Below the pieces are notes generated by a model. The model saw only the letters and a list, made by a program, of their open reading frames with translations, made no database searches and was not told the origin of the DNA. From NCBI GenBank assembly GCA_027488935.1, contig JAIYAP010000002.1, positions 38,378 through 102,377 of the forward strand: a stretch of 64,000 nt of DNA, read 5' to 3'. Within the stretch, counting starts at the first letter, position 1; each line of letters starts with the position of its first letter. Positions 54,901-62,892 of the stretch are shown one piece after another. The position numbers and the translations under genes were made by a program. This DNA comes from Saprospiraceae bacterium (GTDB lineage Bacteria > Bacteroidota > Bacteroidia > Chitinophagales > Saprospiraceae).

Positions 54901-56481
54901 GCAAGGATCGGACAATTCAAAGTCGGGAGGGCATTCGCTTGCAAATGCGGCATTTGCACCACAATCATTTCCATCATTATAAACCGTTATAGATTTACAA
55001 ACCCTGCTTGAACAGGTGTCATAATCTGTTCCCGGCAAGGAGGATCCACAACCTGCAGGTATTGAAATCGTTTCAGTAAGACAAATTTTGTAAATAATTG
55101 AACCCGCTGCTGCTGGTGCAGGCAATGCGTTCATTCCTTCCAAAACGGTGTTGCCATTGATCGTAATTAACTGATTAGGCCCTGCACTCTCAACATCAAT
55201 ATTAACCATAACAGGTGTACCATCACTGCAAATAGGCGATGGATCAGGTGTTGTTAAGGTAAAACGTGGATTCGGCTGGATCGTAATTAATAATTGATCA
55301 TCGTCCTTATAGGGCGCATTGGGACAACCATTTGGATTGGGTGCTACATACCTAAAAGTAAAACACCCCCCATTGTCAGGTATTTCAATTTTTGATCCGT
55401 TTAAGGCAACAGCAGGGCCATTTTCTTGACTCCAAACACCATTTGCAGTATTGGATCCATCAAACATTACCCCCAGATCAATTGAATCTCCTGGATTCAA
55501 ACAGCCTGCCAACGTTTCTTTTAAGTTCGCTTTCGGAACACCAAAAACGCGAATTGTATCGCTGATGCGATAGGTACAACCATCCGCAGTATAGGCATAT
55601 TCAATATTGTACTTACCGGGCGATGTTACCTGTGATACATCTAAACTTGCAGTACCGTTGTTATTATTGATTAATCCAGGTGTTGCCGGACCAATGTTAA
55701 AAGTACTGGTCGAGCCTGGTTGTACATTAGGCAGCGGGGTTGCTGAAAAGGTATAATCTGATGCATCTGCACAACGCGCCTTGGGTCCACTAATGGACAA
55801 GGTCATAGGGACTTCATTGATCGCAATGTTGTCTAAAGCAGCAGGTGGATTGCCTAAAACAGAATCATCGTTTTTCCAGGTAAAAATCAACCGAATGGTT
55901 ACTGGCAAATTACAATTACCATAATCACTACCATAAATACGCACGCTTGCCGGTTGTCTGGTTGTTTGCCCAGATAACCGTGCAAGCGTGGTCGCAGGCG
56001 CAGGAAGTCCATTTTGTCCTAAACTTACTGTACTGGCCGAAGGGGTATAGTAGGTTGGCGCAGTACTAACCATTAATTCATCCCAAGTCGATTCACCATT
56101 ATTGATCCAATCAAATGTCAAGTTAAAAACAGGCACACCCGCTGGCAAGGTAATATCCCGATAAAGATGAACAACAGATGAAAATGTTTCACTATACGTC
56201 CAGGTTAAGCCACTATTTTCATTCGATATATAGGCGTAATTCCCGGAAAGTCCAACCGGAACAGGGCCTGGAATAATCGGGACTGTTCCAATAAACCATT
56301 TATTTGTAGCGCTACCATTAAGTATGGTCCAACCGCTACTTCCTGAAGAAAAATTGCCGTTTGGAACGATTTGCGCTGATAGCTGAAATGAAATCAGCAA
56401 AAGCAGAGGAGTAATCAGCGTGCTTAAGCTGTGCACAAAGTGATTAATCCCAAGCGATGATTGGGTAAACCTTTTTTTCAT
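45925..56481 (-). CDS. Giant T9SS surface protein with HYR, P-domain-like, LTD-like, dockerin-like and cohesin-like modules
   Basis: A 3518-residue protein, the largest in the window. The ATG at 56481 (MKKRFTQSSLG) begins the signal peptide. Parts seen in order: an N-terminal carbohydrate-binding-like jelly roll (about 40-200, GNFSSGSSGWTIL), many HYR and related Ig-like modules, a lamin-tail-like domain (about 1605-1740, LLQITEVTQSG), a convertase P-domain-like module (about 1810-1900, GTWTLDIVPKPGQTPTITGW), more HYR modules, the module shared with the two 742-743-residue paralogues (from about 2817), dockerin-like loops (about 3165-3230), a cohesin-like domain (about 3305-3400) and a T9SS sorting domain (about 3430-3518). 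Probably a cell-surface adhesin or matrix protein. Confidence 0.92.
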   Translation of the reverse strand: MKKRFTQSSLGINHFVHSLSTLITPLLLLISFQLSAQIVPNGNFSSGSSGWTILNGSATNKWFIGTVPIIPGPVPVGLSGNYAYISNENSGLTWTYSETFSSVVHLYRDITLPAGVPVFNLTFDWINNGESTWDELMVSTAPTYYTPSASTVSLGQNGLPAPATTLARLSGQTTRQPASVRIYGSDYGNCNLPVTIRLIFTWKNDDSVLGNPPAALDNIAINEVPMTLSISGPKARCADASDYTFSATPLPNVQPGSTSTFNIGPATPGLINNNNGTASLDVSQVTSPGKYNIEYAYTADGCTYRISDTIRVFGVPKANLKETLAGCLNPGDSIDLGVMFDGSNTANGVWSQENGPAVALNGSKIEIPDNGGCFTFRYVAPNPNGCPNAPYKDDDQLLITIQPNPRFTLTTPDPSPICSDGTPVMVNIDVESAGPNQLITINGNTVLEGMNALPAPAAAGSIIYKICLTETISIPAGCGSSLPGTDYDTCSSRVCKSITVYNDGNDCGANAAFASECPPDFELSDPCDVETDPSLDLSCSFFTLSGPDLIEAELDPVNGVISCSDEEICFDWQGSLPGALGDIATGGPTLSELNVATEVICDIITFELCLDFGFLGSLCVDPIPLGKYEDYCDFTIGQIIFDLLGDLLGGDGGGGVIVADTDGDGNFDYAATDYVFPAASDDPNQEQACIPNNVKTPQGTITVRNVVSWPFAPAGACGVVNSEEINLLELLPIGAIPLVGIIIEDLLAAASCNVNLVFSDEQTVEIPVFNDQQPLFANCNDSGYVFTVDLNCDSELNWSIPVAYDGCYGGILPFQGRTAAVNTAFYNGSLPPLVVANQSGLYQTMGPVPGSDLPPGVHEVVYTAYSCAGIESECAFNVVVTAGDPELEAPRDFVVKTDVDQCQAVVTGLTPLQGIGCASIINYSVDYPAGSGFMDVVVNTSYSAANVGTHNDPSGLAFPKGVTTIIYTMLVDIDGDSIVNANEPNEIQLDTFTITVEDKQAPIATCVDVEVQLDNTGNVTVYALNQLNGSAYVNGGSSDNCDATPTIEIAKPGGAYGPWVTYSCTQTGDNFVNLRVTDDDNNQRTCIARVRVNDFFDGIQYALDLPELCLEANNPSQFDFSNYLVITLPDGTTLNHSQVAANGYLGDAQGGFGITAFAPAPGSSNNPGTISQDGIYTPGTGSGFVTISYVMALPGVSIPQNGNLAKVGCFEIVHATFELRQPLNMGSPECMCFDNEERIVDLGVITGGLEPYRIQYSGTRLDVDGDGIADDADGSYIYNAANGHNINDFQQDLGELRVVYTQPTWSFTIVDARGCELFRSGSCDNDDFTEGPQILCTKPQVNLTTEQFLCESQYSWQHVLPTDNCAVVLYDYRIFNPDGTIEGPFNLDALLNIAPGAPINALFEAEYEFQLGTSTVYYYAEDAQGNFTTCTFLVNVVDNDPPYFINCPYPPVVQNAETGHCDAYVDFALPLAADNCDMPVVTQIDNTGLTTGDRFPVGTTVMYWEAVDLSGNKDTCQVKVIVNDYWQVPTLTCPANVVQKNDTWLCGAVVNNIAPVYDGPCRNNYGVTYTIYGDAALTQVKDCGVANASGEFFDVGDTWVKYTVQNQPLLQITEVTQSGAVDRIEISNLGPAAIDITCLEVKRTSGTPAANQVIGPITQLPSLAPSILPVGGTRVFSFAFNGAANLPACYTISYMGTIFDEVATNGFAGCNGFTGTLAGGDVIRKCEDDTNKAADWVLAENCYPLTIGAINPDLEVMPNNGTQTSLQSILPNEISCTFKVTIQDKENPFCGKLTTNTTYTGAGIANISAATCNRSTITIPPSNCIIGDIVFNRTGTATPVNSTMTLISPKGIKVVVTEIPDDSLRTLFAQKAEGTWTLDIVPKPGQTPTITGWSLTINCIAPFDLPNQNLPNAVGQCGTNFTWTHPYFVDNCFQGTISVAYTSSDAACVPTGGKLLDIGGYSVTQFFCVGTTKVTYTLTDAAGNVSICGFDVKVNDVEKPKVVCPADIFINLNGGECGAYVSYGPLSATDNCGVKDTVITPPSGSWFPIGNKTVTIVISDKAGNTATCTFVVSVIEYVPSTTALICNDLTNVSLDATCVYVVNADAALEGSEYHCYDDYIITIKNNVGQPVGNTFTAANIGITYTVTVLDPETGNSCWTNMKIEDKLVPALTCPPAKTVACSESTQISNTGNVIIKDCSNTNTVIDDVFTDLGDCGTPRAQIVRTFIVTDVRGNQSTCSQTITISNFNLADVIFPADKTVDCETLYNNPAGTSPAQTGAPSINGASILGAVLCNAKVNYTDTYYDGCEGTYTILRQWNVLSDCLPLSPNNPVGFTQRIKVVDNGGPVFTCPANVTVSTDVLTCCATAALPDIIVSEGCSHIQNLQAKVTGTNPVNGNIITFTVGGYLGDFPGNNYWNPDTLAIFPYTQCLPQGIYNVQYTASDECANTSKCSFQLTVADLVPPISACDEFTQVGLGIDGMAFINASTFDDGSYDNCAPVEFKARRMNANTCQSDTVFYDQVKFCCSDINDTILVVFRAYDVDVPSGEIARNAYEGRYNDCMVQVLVEDKIKPACLPPANVTVTCENFDPSLWAYGKAEVTDNCCLDDTKVYQGQAGLTHSVNLSLFDTVCNKGTITRTFRAFDCGGNSSQCTQRVLVTYEQDYFVRFPNDVIVSTCDGTGNYGAPTFFGEDCELLGVSFEDEIFTVIPDACFKIERTWTVINWCTFNPNLPCINVPNPNPNATTNNPANLPGVVVSPLGTPTPWNPTVVKINPTDPTATNYSTFYDANANCYRYKQIIKIIDTQDPVATCPASPVEFCDLTPNDPQLWNQMYWWDNTISSHDLCEGEADLTITATDSCSAANVNFRYLLFLDLDGDNVMETVVSSTNLPGVNNVQFGNAANANYAGGTPRAFDGRPVPLNQQYRFGLDWTTSGKVATAKVRFDNLQSPIALPGTGNNVLQGVVPQLPYGTHKIKWFVEDGCGNETICEYTFVVKDCKKPTVVCLNGLSVNIMPTQMITLWASDFLQYTEDNCTPANQLKIAIRKSGDATPGFPVDAQGNPITNINFTCDELGTQLVKLWSIDKAGNADFCETYVIVQDNNSNCPPSANAAKVAGVLATEAINGVEEGNVEIVGSGNGIPSFTFTTMTGSNGNYNFNAIPLSSNSTVTPTKDDNPLNGVSTYDLVLISKHILGIESLSSPYKMIAADANKSGSITTFDIVEIRKLILGIYNELPNNTSWRFVDKSYSFPNINNPFQAPFAEVKSISNILSNKFNEDFVSVKVGDVNGNAIANAAMSTEDRSAGTLLFDVDDRAVTVGSTFTVDLKAAEAVAGYQFTMNFAGLEVVDVTPGANMTAGNFGVFADAITTSFDGANQGEFAVTFRATKSGQLSEMLSVSSRITKAEAYPSSANAAAGKLDVAFRFNNGATSTIAGVGFELYQNQPNPFVNKTFIGFHLPEATTATLSIFDETGRMVYNQKGAFAKGYNTMAIDKALLNTVGMLYYKLETATDSATRKMIQTK

Positions 56482-56920
56482 GAGAAGATGTATTATTAAG
56501 TAAAATTTATTGCAATTAACCAATGATCATTCTCCCAACGCCCTGTAAATACGGAAGTGCAAACCATGCAAAGGCATGTTGCAACAGAAAATGAAAAAGT
56601 ACAATTGAAAAGTAGGTGGGATGAAGCGTTTCCAACATTGATGCTACATCAACAATAGGCAAGGAAAGTAATCCTAGTTACTTTCTTCGAAGGTTTTGAT
56701 CCACTATACAAAAGCACAAAAACCTGAGAATTGTGAATATTTTATTATTCACTGGGAAACACCAACTTTTCATTTTGGATTAAAATCAAATTTTCACTTC
56801 AAAAGTATTACACACAATTCTATATTCAACCATGTAAGTAACTAAATACCCCAATGAGGAAACCAACTATCTTATTTACACAACCAGCATGTTTTAACAT
56901 ATTGTTAATGTAAATAATTT
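56482..56920. other. Long leader region of the giant gene
   Basis: No gene is supported in these 439 bases between the LytTR gene and the giant. The promoter listed separately implies an untranslated leader of about 310 bases. AT-rich with no strong hairpin noted. Confidence 0.6.
56800..56829 (-). promoter_or_regulatory. Probable promoter of the giant gene
   Basis: On the minus strand, TTG (56827-56829), 19 bases and TACTTTTG (56800-56807), a full match to the Bacteroidota consensus about 320 bases upstream of the start codon. Confidence 0.65.
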
Positions 56921-57328
56921 TTACGAATCCGCAAGCGTTTTTTCTGATATATTCATTTCCCATAAATTATGCAGGTCCTTGAAAACCTTGTTTAACACTT
57001 CTTGTTTCGACTTTGAAACAGATACAACTTGACCAGAGGAAAGTTGTAACGTTCGTTCACGCGGTGCATATTTTATAATATGAAACGCATTGATTAATAA
57101 CGATTTTGATATTTCTATAAATTGAAAATTTTGAATCAATCCAGTTTTGTAATATCCCAAGTGCCGGGCTGCTGTAATCCGGTTCCCATCTGCCAGGGTA
57201 AGTAAACACACCTGACCGTCGGCCTCTACACTTAAAACTTCCATTGGGCTTAAAACAACATACTGCGCTCCTACTAATTGAAAACACATCTTGCTTCCAA
57301 TCCATGTTTCTAAATTCTTGTTTGTCAT
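56921..57328 (-). CDS. Stand-alone LytTR DNA-binding protein
   Basis: A 135-residue protein with a LytTR domain (about 20-115) and no receiver. Family features are VLSPMEVLSVEADGQVCLLTLADG, IEISKSLLINAFHIIKY, and RERTLQLSSGQVVSVSKSKQE. It lies upstream of the 10.5-kb giant gene on the same strand, about 440 bases away, so it is a candidate regulator of that gene. A degenerate copy stands in the same position before the BACON gene (62570-62812). Confidence 0.88.
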   Translation of the reverse strand: MTNKNLETWIGSKMCFQLVGAQYVVLSPMEVLSVEADGQVCLLTLADGNRITAARHLGYYKTGLIQNFQFIEISKSLLINAFHIIKYAPRERTLQLSSGQVVSVSKSKQEVLNKVFKDLHNLWEMNISEKTLADS

Positions 57329-57419
57329 TTGACAGGGTAATCAATTGTCCTGTTGAAAATACGTTGCAAATATGGGTTAAAAACTAAGCATTTTAAAGAT
57401 CTTAGAGCACATTTTTTCT

Positions 57420-57457
57420 GTTTTCGACACATTTTTAATGAAAAATGTGTCGAAAAC
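57420..57457 (-). terminator. Perfect 17-bp hairpin after the BACON gene
   Basis: Arms at 57420-57436 and 57441-57457 (gttttcgacacattttt and inverse) are perfectly paired around the loop aatg, 28 bases after the BACON gene stop. No T run follows on the minus strand, so it could equally be a regulatory hairpin in the LytTR gene leader. A half copy of the arm recurs near 62500-62511. Confidence 0.7.
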
Positions 57458-57484
57458 GGAAAAAATTATATTTTTAATAGGCTT

Positions 57485-60400
57485 TTAATTGTTATATTGA
57501 ATTTTGCGCAAAACAGTCTCTTCTCCGTATTGAATTTTTAACAAATACGTACCGGAAGGAAGATTTTGCGGCAGGTTCAATTTCCGGAGGTGTTCGCCAG
57601 CCGGAATTTCCCAGTCGGTCTTATTCAAAACCAGGGCCCCATCCATGCGAAAAACGGAAATATTTGCAAATGCCGCATGGGCAGTTGTAAACTTCAAGTT
57701 AATTTCACCAGAAGTCGGATTCGGGAAAATTTCAAGTTGTGCGCGATTGATGCCCAGCATTTGTACGGCACTGATGTCTTTGAGCATCAATTGGGTTGCA
57801 AATTCGATGGCATCGGGCAGATAGGTCGTACTTGAATCGGAAAAAGCATACGTTGTATTGTATTCTTTTTGTTCAAGGGATTTCCATACTTTCAATTTAT
57901 AGAATTCTCCCGAAGTCATGCCTTCGATTTGGGTATTGGTGGTTGGATCATCGCCCCAGGCAGTTACAGCCAAGCTTCCAGAGCCGTTGTAAATCGCGGC
58001 ACCGCATAATGTATCTTTTTGGTTAAAAACACCAATTTCGTCACCATTGTGTAACAATCCAACCAAAAGGGTATCGGGGAAAACCAGAATTGCATTATTT
58101 CCGGTGTTTAAATTGCTATCCAGCACAAAATGCTTCAGGTTGTATACAATTGCCGGCCTGAGTGCGACATCGGGAGCGGCAACATTGGCCTGATACACCA
58201 AGGTCGTGGCGGCGTTGGCCTTCACGCGGTATCCCTGGCCTGGAATGAGCGCAATGAGCGTGTTGATGTTTGACTGAGGCAAATAAACCTTCCCATCATT
58301 GCTTTTTACGGCGTCAATTTTACTTATGATGCCGTTAAAAATCGTTTCAACATTCATGGGAGAGGTTCGAAGATAGGAAATAAATTGCCAGCCTGGCACT
58401 ATAGGCATGGGCGTATTTTCCGGTACAACTTTGGTTCCAAGGACCAACAGTGTATCTTTTAGATTGGCCTTTACCTGATACGCCTTCAAAACATTCCAGT
58501 TTCCAATGGTATTTACAGCATTGGCTGGTGGGTAAGGAATAGCAACCTTTCCGTTTTCGTCTTTTACGATTACAATATTCGGGGCAATATCTTCAAACAC
58601 ATCCAGCATATTGGGAAAATCGGGTACGATGTAGCTCGAAATAAGATTCCATCCAGCGGCAATTGGAACAGCCTGCACATTGCCTGCAGCGGCCTGGATT
58701 GCCAAAAGCATGCTGATGCCGTCTTTTGCATACGCATTGGTGTGTGTTACAATTGGAGGATTTCCAACAGGGGCATATTGTACAGATGCATTAAAAACCT
58801 GATTTACAGATTTTTTCCAGACTTTAACTTTAAAAATTTCTCCTGGATTGAAACCATTTTTGGTTGGGAGGCTGCCATCGTTGCCGAATGCAGCGATTGC
58901 AGTTGAGGAGTCTATTTTCCATTCGGCATATCCGCCGCACTTGCTCACCCCGGATGAATCGTAAAATACACCAATCCAGTCACCCGTTTGTAGGGGCGTA
59001 CCGGCAATATCGGATGGCATGTTTTTGGGCAAAATAATGGTGTGGTTTTCTCCGGTAGGAACCACCGTCCAGGGGACGGAAATTGTCAGGAAGTTCTGGA
59101 TAACGACGACCGTTTTGGTATAACCGCATCCACTGACTTTTATAACATCCGAACGCAGGGCGCCTGAGTTATTGGCATCAAAATTTAGGGTAATTGTTCC
59201 ATTGTTTGCTCCGCTTATCGGGTTAACCGAAAACCAGGAAGCCGTTTCAGAAACGTTCCATGCCGAACAATTGCTGGAAACGGATATGCTGGAACTGCCT
59301 GAAAGGGCGCCCACTTTCAAGGTATCGGGCGAAACATTCAAGAATTTTAATGATTCTTGCGTAAGAACAAACGAGGTATCTTTACCACAACCTGCAATTT
59401 TAAGGGTTGCCGTTCGAATGTTTCCGGTATTATTTTCCTGATAGTTTAAGGTAAAATAGGTATTTCCGCTGCCGCTTGTGGGTGTAACTGTGAGCCAGGC
59501 GGGCATGCCGCTGATTGTCCAGGAAGAGCAGTTACTTGTAAGTTTGACCGACGAATTGCCGCTGGTATACCCAACAGTTAAGTTGGGCGGGGTCAAACTG
59601 AAAATGACCGGATCTTGGGTTAGGGTTATCGTTTGCGTGATTCCGCAACCACTCAGTTGTAAAGTAGCAATTCTGGGGTTTCCTGTACTATTTTCCGAGT
59701 AAAACAGTCCGACTGTTGCATTTCCAGTTCCGCTGGAGGGAACAGCAAGCAGCCATGCTGGGGCGCCGGTAATGGTCCAGGCTGGGCAGTTTGAAGCGAT
59801 GGTCACATTGGAACTGCCGCTTTGATAGCCAACACTGAAAGTTGTTGGGTTGGCATTAAGTGCAATAAATGCCTGGTTGATGAAAATGGTTTTCGTGATT
59901 CCGCAACCGGAAATGGTTACAATTGCTGTGCGTGCGCTGCCGGAGGTATTTGCAGTATAATTAAAGGTAATATTGGCATTGCCGCTGCCGCCGCTTGGCG
60001 TTGCCGTCAGCCAGACAGGCAAACCAGTTACCGTCCAGGCAGTGCAATTGCTGGAAACCGCCACATTCGCGCTACCACTTGTGTATCCGAGATCGAGGCT
60101 TTGTGGGGAAACTGTTATAGACGCCGCAAGTTGAGTAAGCGTAACGGATTTAACAACACCGCAACTGGAAACATTTAGTGTTGCGACGCGCTGGTTACCG
60201 GTGTTGTTGGCGCTGTAGAAAAGGCTGACGTTGGTATTTCCAGCCGACCCGCTGGATGGATTTACGGTTAACCAGGAGGGGGCGCCTGTAATATTCCAGG
60301 CATTGCAATTGGTTGAAACACTGACGGATGAATTGCCACTTGGATAGGTAACCAAGATGGTTGCGGGGCTTACGGTGAAATTCAAACCTTGCTGTGTTAA

Positions 60401-62167
60401 TGTTACCGTTTTGGTGATTCCGCAACCCGCAACGGTTAGGGTAGCGGCACGATCGCTTCCCGTATTGGTGGTATAGGTAAGGGTAAGATTGGCATTTCCG
60501 CTGCCGGAGAGCGGGCTAACGGTCAACCACACGGGTGCACCAGTAACAGTCCAGTTGTTGCAATCGCTGGAAAGTGCCACATTTAACGAGCCATTGTTAG
60601 GGGCCACCGTGAATGACGTTGGTGTAACATTCAGGCTATGGGCCTGTTGGGTCAAAGTAACGGTTTTTGTGATGTTGCACCCACTCACTGTCAGGGTAGC
60701 CATGCGCGCAAAACCGGTGTTATTTTCGGTATAAATTAAATTGACTGTACTATTGTTGCTGCCAACTAAGGTGCTCACACTCAACCAGGTCGGCGCCCCT
60801 GTAATCGCCCAGCTTGGGCAGTTACTCGACACTACGAAAAGCGTGGTACCGCTATTGGCATCCACATTAATGGTACTTGGTGCAACATTGAGGTAAGGAG
60901 GATCAACGATATTAATGGTATAGTCTTCTACATCCCTGTAATCTTCAATATCGCAGGGGCCCTGGATTTGCGAAACGGACATTTCCACGCGCATCCTTGT
61001 ATTCGCAGTAACTGCGTTTGCTGGAACCGTAATGACACCGGAAAGCGGCGTTTCATCATTTCCAGTGGCAGCAATTACCATTTCGTTGGGATCATTAAAA
61101 TCGTTATCGTGGTTGAAATCAACCCATACCAGAAAATTAGCCGCCTGCACATTGTTTACATTTTTGGGCGTAATCGTAATGGACTGGGACTGACCTTTTA
61201 CAATGGTGGTGGATAAGTTGGTAAAATTCTTGTAGCCGTTGTTATTGCCTGAATTGTTGCTGATGGCACCAAATTGAACGTTTTGAATCCACTCATTGGA
61301 TGAAATACCATAAGAGTAACAATACGGATCGTTGCATCCGGTGGATGTAAGCATAATGCTGGAAGACCATTGGCTTTGATTTACGCCACAATCGGACCGC
61401 ACTTGGCATTCGTAGGCGGTACAGGGTACGGCATTTTGCCAAATAACACTCAGATCTGGCGCCCAGACGCCCTCTTCCCAGCTTCCATTGGCCGGACGAA
61501 TACGGGTTTGATAACTCCCTGCGCCGGAAACGCTGTTGAAGGCCAGAGCAAATGAAGAATAAGAAACATTGGAAGCAAGGAGGCCGCCAGGCGCATTGCA
61601 GGGCGGTGTATATTGAAACACGATATCGTCAGATTCGGTGCTCGAAACACCGCTGGGATACCCGTCGCCGGTGCTGTTCAGGGTAACGGTCATGGGGCCG
61701 GTGAAATTGGCAGGAACAATGGCTGTCACTTTAAAAACCAGGCTTACATTGTTGTAAACGCCGCATTGTGTTGGGATAAATGCCCCATTACAAGGGATGT
61801 TGGCGCCTGTTTTCCAGCTGATAACGGGCGAACAAATGGCTTGAATGCCGTTGTTGGTTCCGCAATTGCCTCCGCCAGAAGCCGGTATACCGGAAAGGAC
61901 GGTTATCCCGGCTGGGAATACGAACTGGAAACGATCAACGTATTCCGCATTGCTCACTGACAAGTTGACGTTAAACGTGAACAAATTGGTTTGGCCCGCA
62001 ATATAATTGGGGTTGGGGCTTGTTACCGATACGTCGATGTTGGCATACGTGGCCGGTAGCGCATTTAAAATAAAAAATGCCAAAAAAGCCCCTTTTGCAA
62101 AAGCCTGAAACCACGCAAATCCCAGGCTAAAATTCAAAGAAGCCTTCATTTTTAAACTTTTCACCAT
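57485..62167 (-). CDS. T9SS surface protein with FN3, GEVED and seven BACON-like repeats
   Basis: A 1560-residue secreted protein. The start at 62167 is used; a second ATG at 62149 is equally possible. After the signal peptide (to about residue 42) come a DUF11-like region (45-190), an FN3 domain (about 195-275), a GEVED domain (about 292-420, NFLVWVDFNHDNDFNDPNE), seven BACON-like repeats of about 84 residues (about 422-1010, typified by WTITGAPAWL and GCGITKTVTLTQ), two blocks with AAGWNLISSY and VPGWQFISYL, and a T9SS sorting domain (about 1480-1560, IFPNPTSGEINLKF). BACON domains are thought to bind glycans or mucin-like surfaces. It lies between the giant at 45925 and the partial gene at 63050. 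Confidence 0.92.
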   Translation of the reverse strand: MVKSLKMKASLNFSLGFAWFQAFAKGAFLAFFILNALPATYANIDVSVTSPNPNYIAGQTNLFTFNVNLSVSNAEYVDRFQFVFPAGITVLSGIPASGGGNCGTNNGIQAICSPVISWKTGANIPCNGAFIPTQCGVYNNVSLVFKVTAIVPANFTGPMTVTLNSTGDGYPSGVSSTESDDIVFQYTPPCNAPGGLLASNVSYSSFALAFNSVSGAGSYQTRIRPANGSWEEGVWAPDLSVIWQNAVPCTAYECQVRSDCGVNQSQWSSSIMLTSTGCNDPYCYSYGISSNEWIQNVQFGAISNNSGNNNGYKNFTNLSTTIVKGQSQSITITPKNVNNVQAANFLVWVDFNHDNDFNDPNEMVIAATGNDETPLSGVITVPANAVTANTRMRVEMSVSQIQGPCDIEDYRDVEDYTINIVDPPYLNVAPSTINVDANSGTTLFVVSSNCPSWAITGAPTWLSVSTLVGSNNSTVNLIYTENNTGFARMATLTVSGCNITKTVTLTQQAHSLNVTPTSFTVAPNNGSLNVALSSDCNNWTVTGAPVWLTVSPLSGSGNANLTLTYTTNTGSDRAATLTVAGCGITKTVTLTQQGLNFTVSPATILVTYPSGNSSVSVSTNCNAWNITGAPSWLTVNPSSGSAGNTNVSLFYSANNTGNQRVATLNVSSCGVVKSVTLTQLAASITVSPQSLDLGYTSGSANVAVSSNCTAWTVTGLPVWLTATPSGGSGNANITFNYTANTSGSARTAIVTISGCGITKTIFINQAFIALNANPTTFSVGYQSGSSNVTIASNCPAWTITGAPAWLLAVPSSGTGNATVGLFYSENSTGNPRIATLQLSGCGITQTITLTQDPVIFSLTPPNLTVGYTSGNSSVKLTSNCSSWTISGMPAWLTVTPTSGSGNTYFTLNYQENNTGNIRTATLKIAGCGKDTSFVLTQESLKFLNVSPDTLKVGALSGSSSISVSSNCSAWNVSETASWFSVNPISGANNGTITLNFDANNSGALRSDVIKVSGCGYTKTVVVIQNFLTISVPWTVVPTGENHTIILPKNMPSDIAGTPLQTGDWIGVFYDSSGVSKCGGYAEWKIDSSTAIAAFGNDGSLPTKNGFNPGEIFKVKVWKKSVNQVFNASVQYAPVGNPPIVTHTNAYAKDGISMLLAIQAAAGNVQAVPIAAGWNLISSYIVPDFPNMLDVFEDIAPNIVIVKDENGKVAIPYPPANAVNTIGNWNVLKAYQVKANLKDTLLVLGTKVVPENTPMPIVPGWQFISYLRTSPMNVETIFNGIISKIDAVKSNDGKVYLPQSNINTLIALIPGQGYRVKANAATTLVYQANVAAPDVALRPAIVYNLKHFVLDSNLNTGNNAILVFPDTLLVGLLHNGDEIGVFNQKDTLCGAAIYNGSGSLAVTAWGDDPTTNTQIEGMTSGEFYKLKVWKSLEQKEYNTTYAFSDSSTTYLPDAIEFATQLMLKDISAVQMLGINRAQLEIFPNPTSGEINLKFTTAHAAFANISVFRMDGALVLNKTDWEIPAGEHLRKLNLPQNLPSGTYLLKIQYGEETVLRKIQYNN

Positions 62168-62569
62168 GATTAAATGATTTTATACGTTTTATTTTATCGC
62201 TCGTGGAAAATTCCTTGGAGGGCAAACCGGCTTGTTTTGGGGAGGCATGCAACAACCTAGTCATGGGAAAAATTTTTTCCCAAACAGCAAAAGCAACAGA
62301 CATGTAACATGCTGTTGTTGAAATTTGACGGAGATGAAGTTGAGCGTGATTGAGGAATGTTCTGCGTGAAATAGAATTTCACCTGAATGGCAAAATGCAA
62401 AACAACGTAGGCAAAGGTACTATTAAAATGGTAGCTCCTTACAATAAAATGGTAAATGGCAAATTGTAGACTTATTGCAAATATTCCCGGCTTTTTTTCC
62501 TGTTTTCGACACTGGGACACCACATACCAATTTTACATAACTAGTATATTATTCAATGTTCCTTTGGAC
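62168..62569. other. Leader region of the BACON gene
   Basis: About 400 bases with no supported gene. It holds the promoter described separately and one half of the 57420 hairpin motif (tgttttcgacac at 62500-62511). Confidence 0.6.
62412..62444 (-). promoter_or_regulatory. Possible promoter of the BACON gene
   Basis: On the minus strand, TTG (62442-62444), a 22-base spacer and TACCTTTG (62412-62419). The box is exact and the spacer is one base longer than usual. It gives a leader of about 240 bases. Confidence 0.5.
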
Positions 62570-62812
62570 TTATAATTTTCCCGAATCTGCATCTGTAGTT
62601 TCCTGCTGATTCATTTCCCATTCATTATGAAGGTCTTTAAAAATTTTATTTAATGCATCTTGTTTCGACTTTGAAACGGATACAATTTGACCAGAAGAAA
62701 GTTGAATGGTACGTTCACGTGGAGAACATTTAACAATATTTAAAAAATTGATTAATAAATATTTTTACATTTCTATAAATCTAAAACTTTGGATTAAGCC
62801 CGCTTTATAGTC
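62570..62812 (-). pseudogene. LytTR regulator pseudogene
   Basis: The minus strand translates to a close relative of the C-terminal half of the LytTR protein at 56921: AGLIQSFRFIEM, then an in-frame TAA (62765-62767) where the intact copy has Ser, then RERTIQLSSGQIVSVSKSKQ and FKDLHNEWEMN to a stop at 62570. The N-terminal half is missing; the bases just beyond (from about 62813) instead resemble the DNA upstream of the intact gene, which points to an internal deletion. Position and direction before the BACON gene copy those of the intact gene before the giant. Confidence 0.88.
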
Positions 62813-62892
62813 TTGCAAATATGGATTAAAAATGAAGTATTATTCAAAATTATTAAACTGTATTTTTAAAATGGCAATGGTTTTAAACGCCC

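Noticed and set aside
62257..62523. Minus-strand open frame of 88 codons
   Set aside because: No recognisable feature; it lies in the BACON leader and overlaps the probable promoter.
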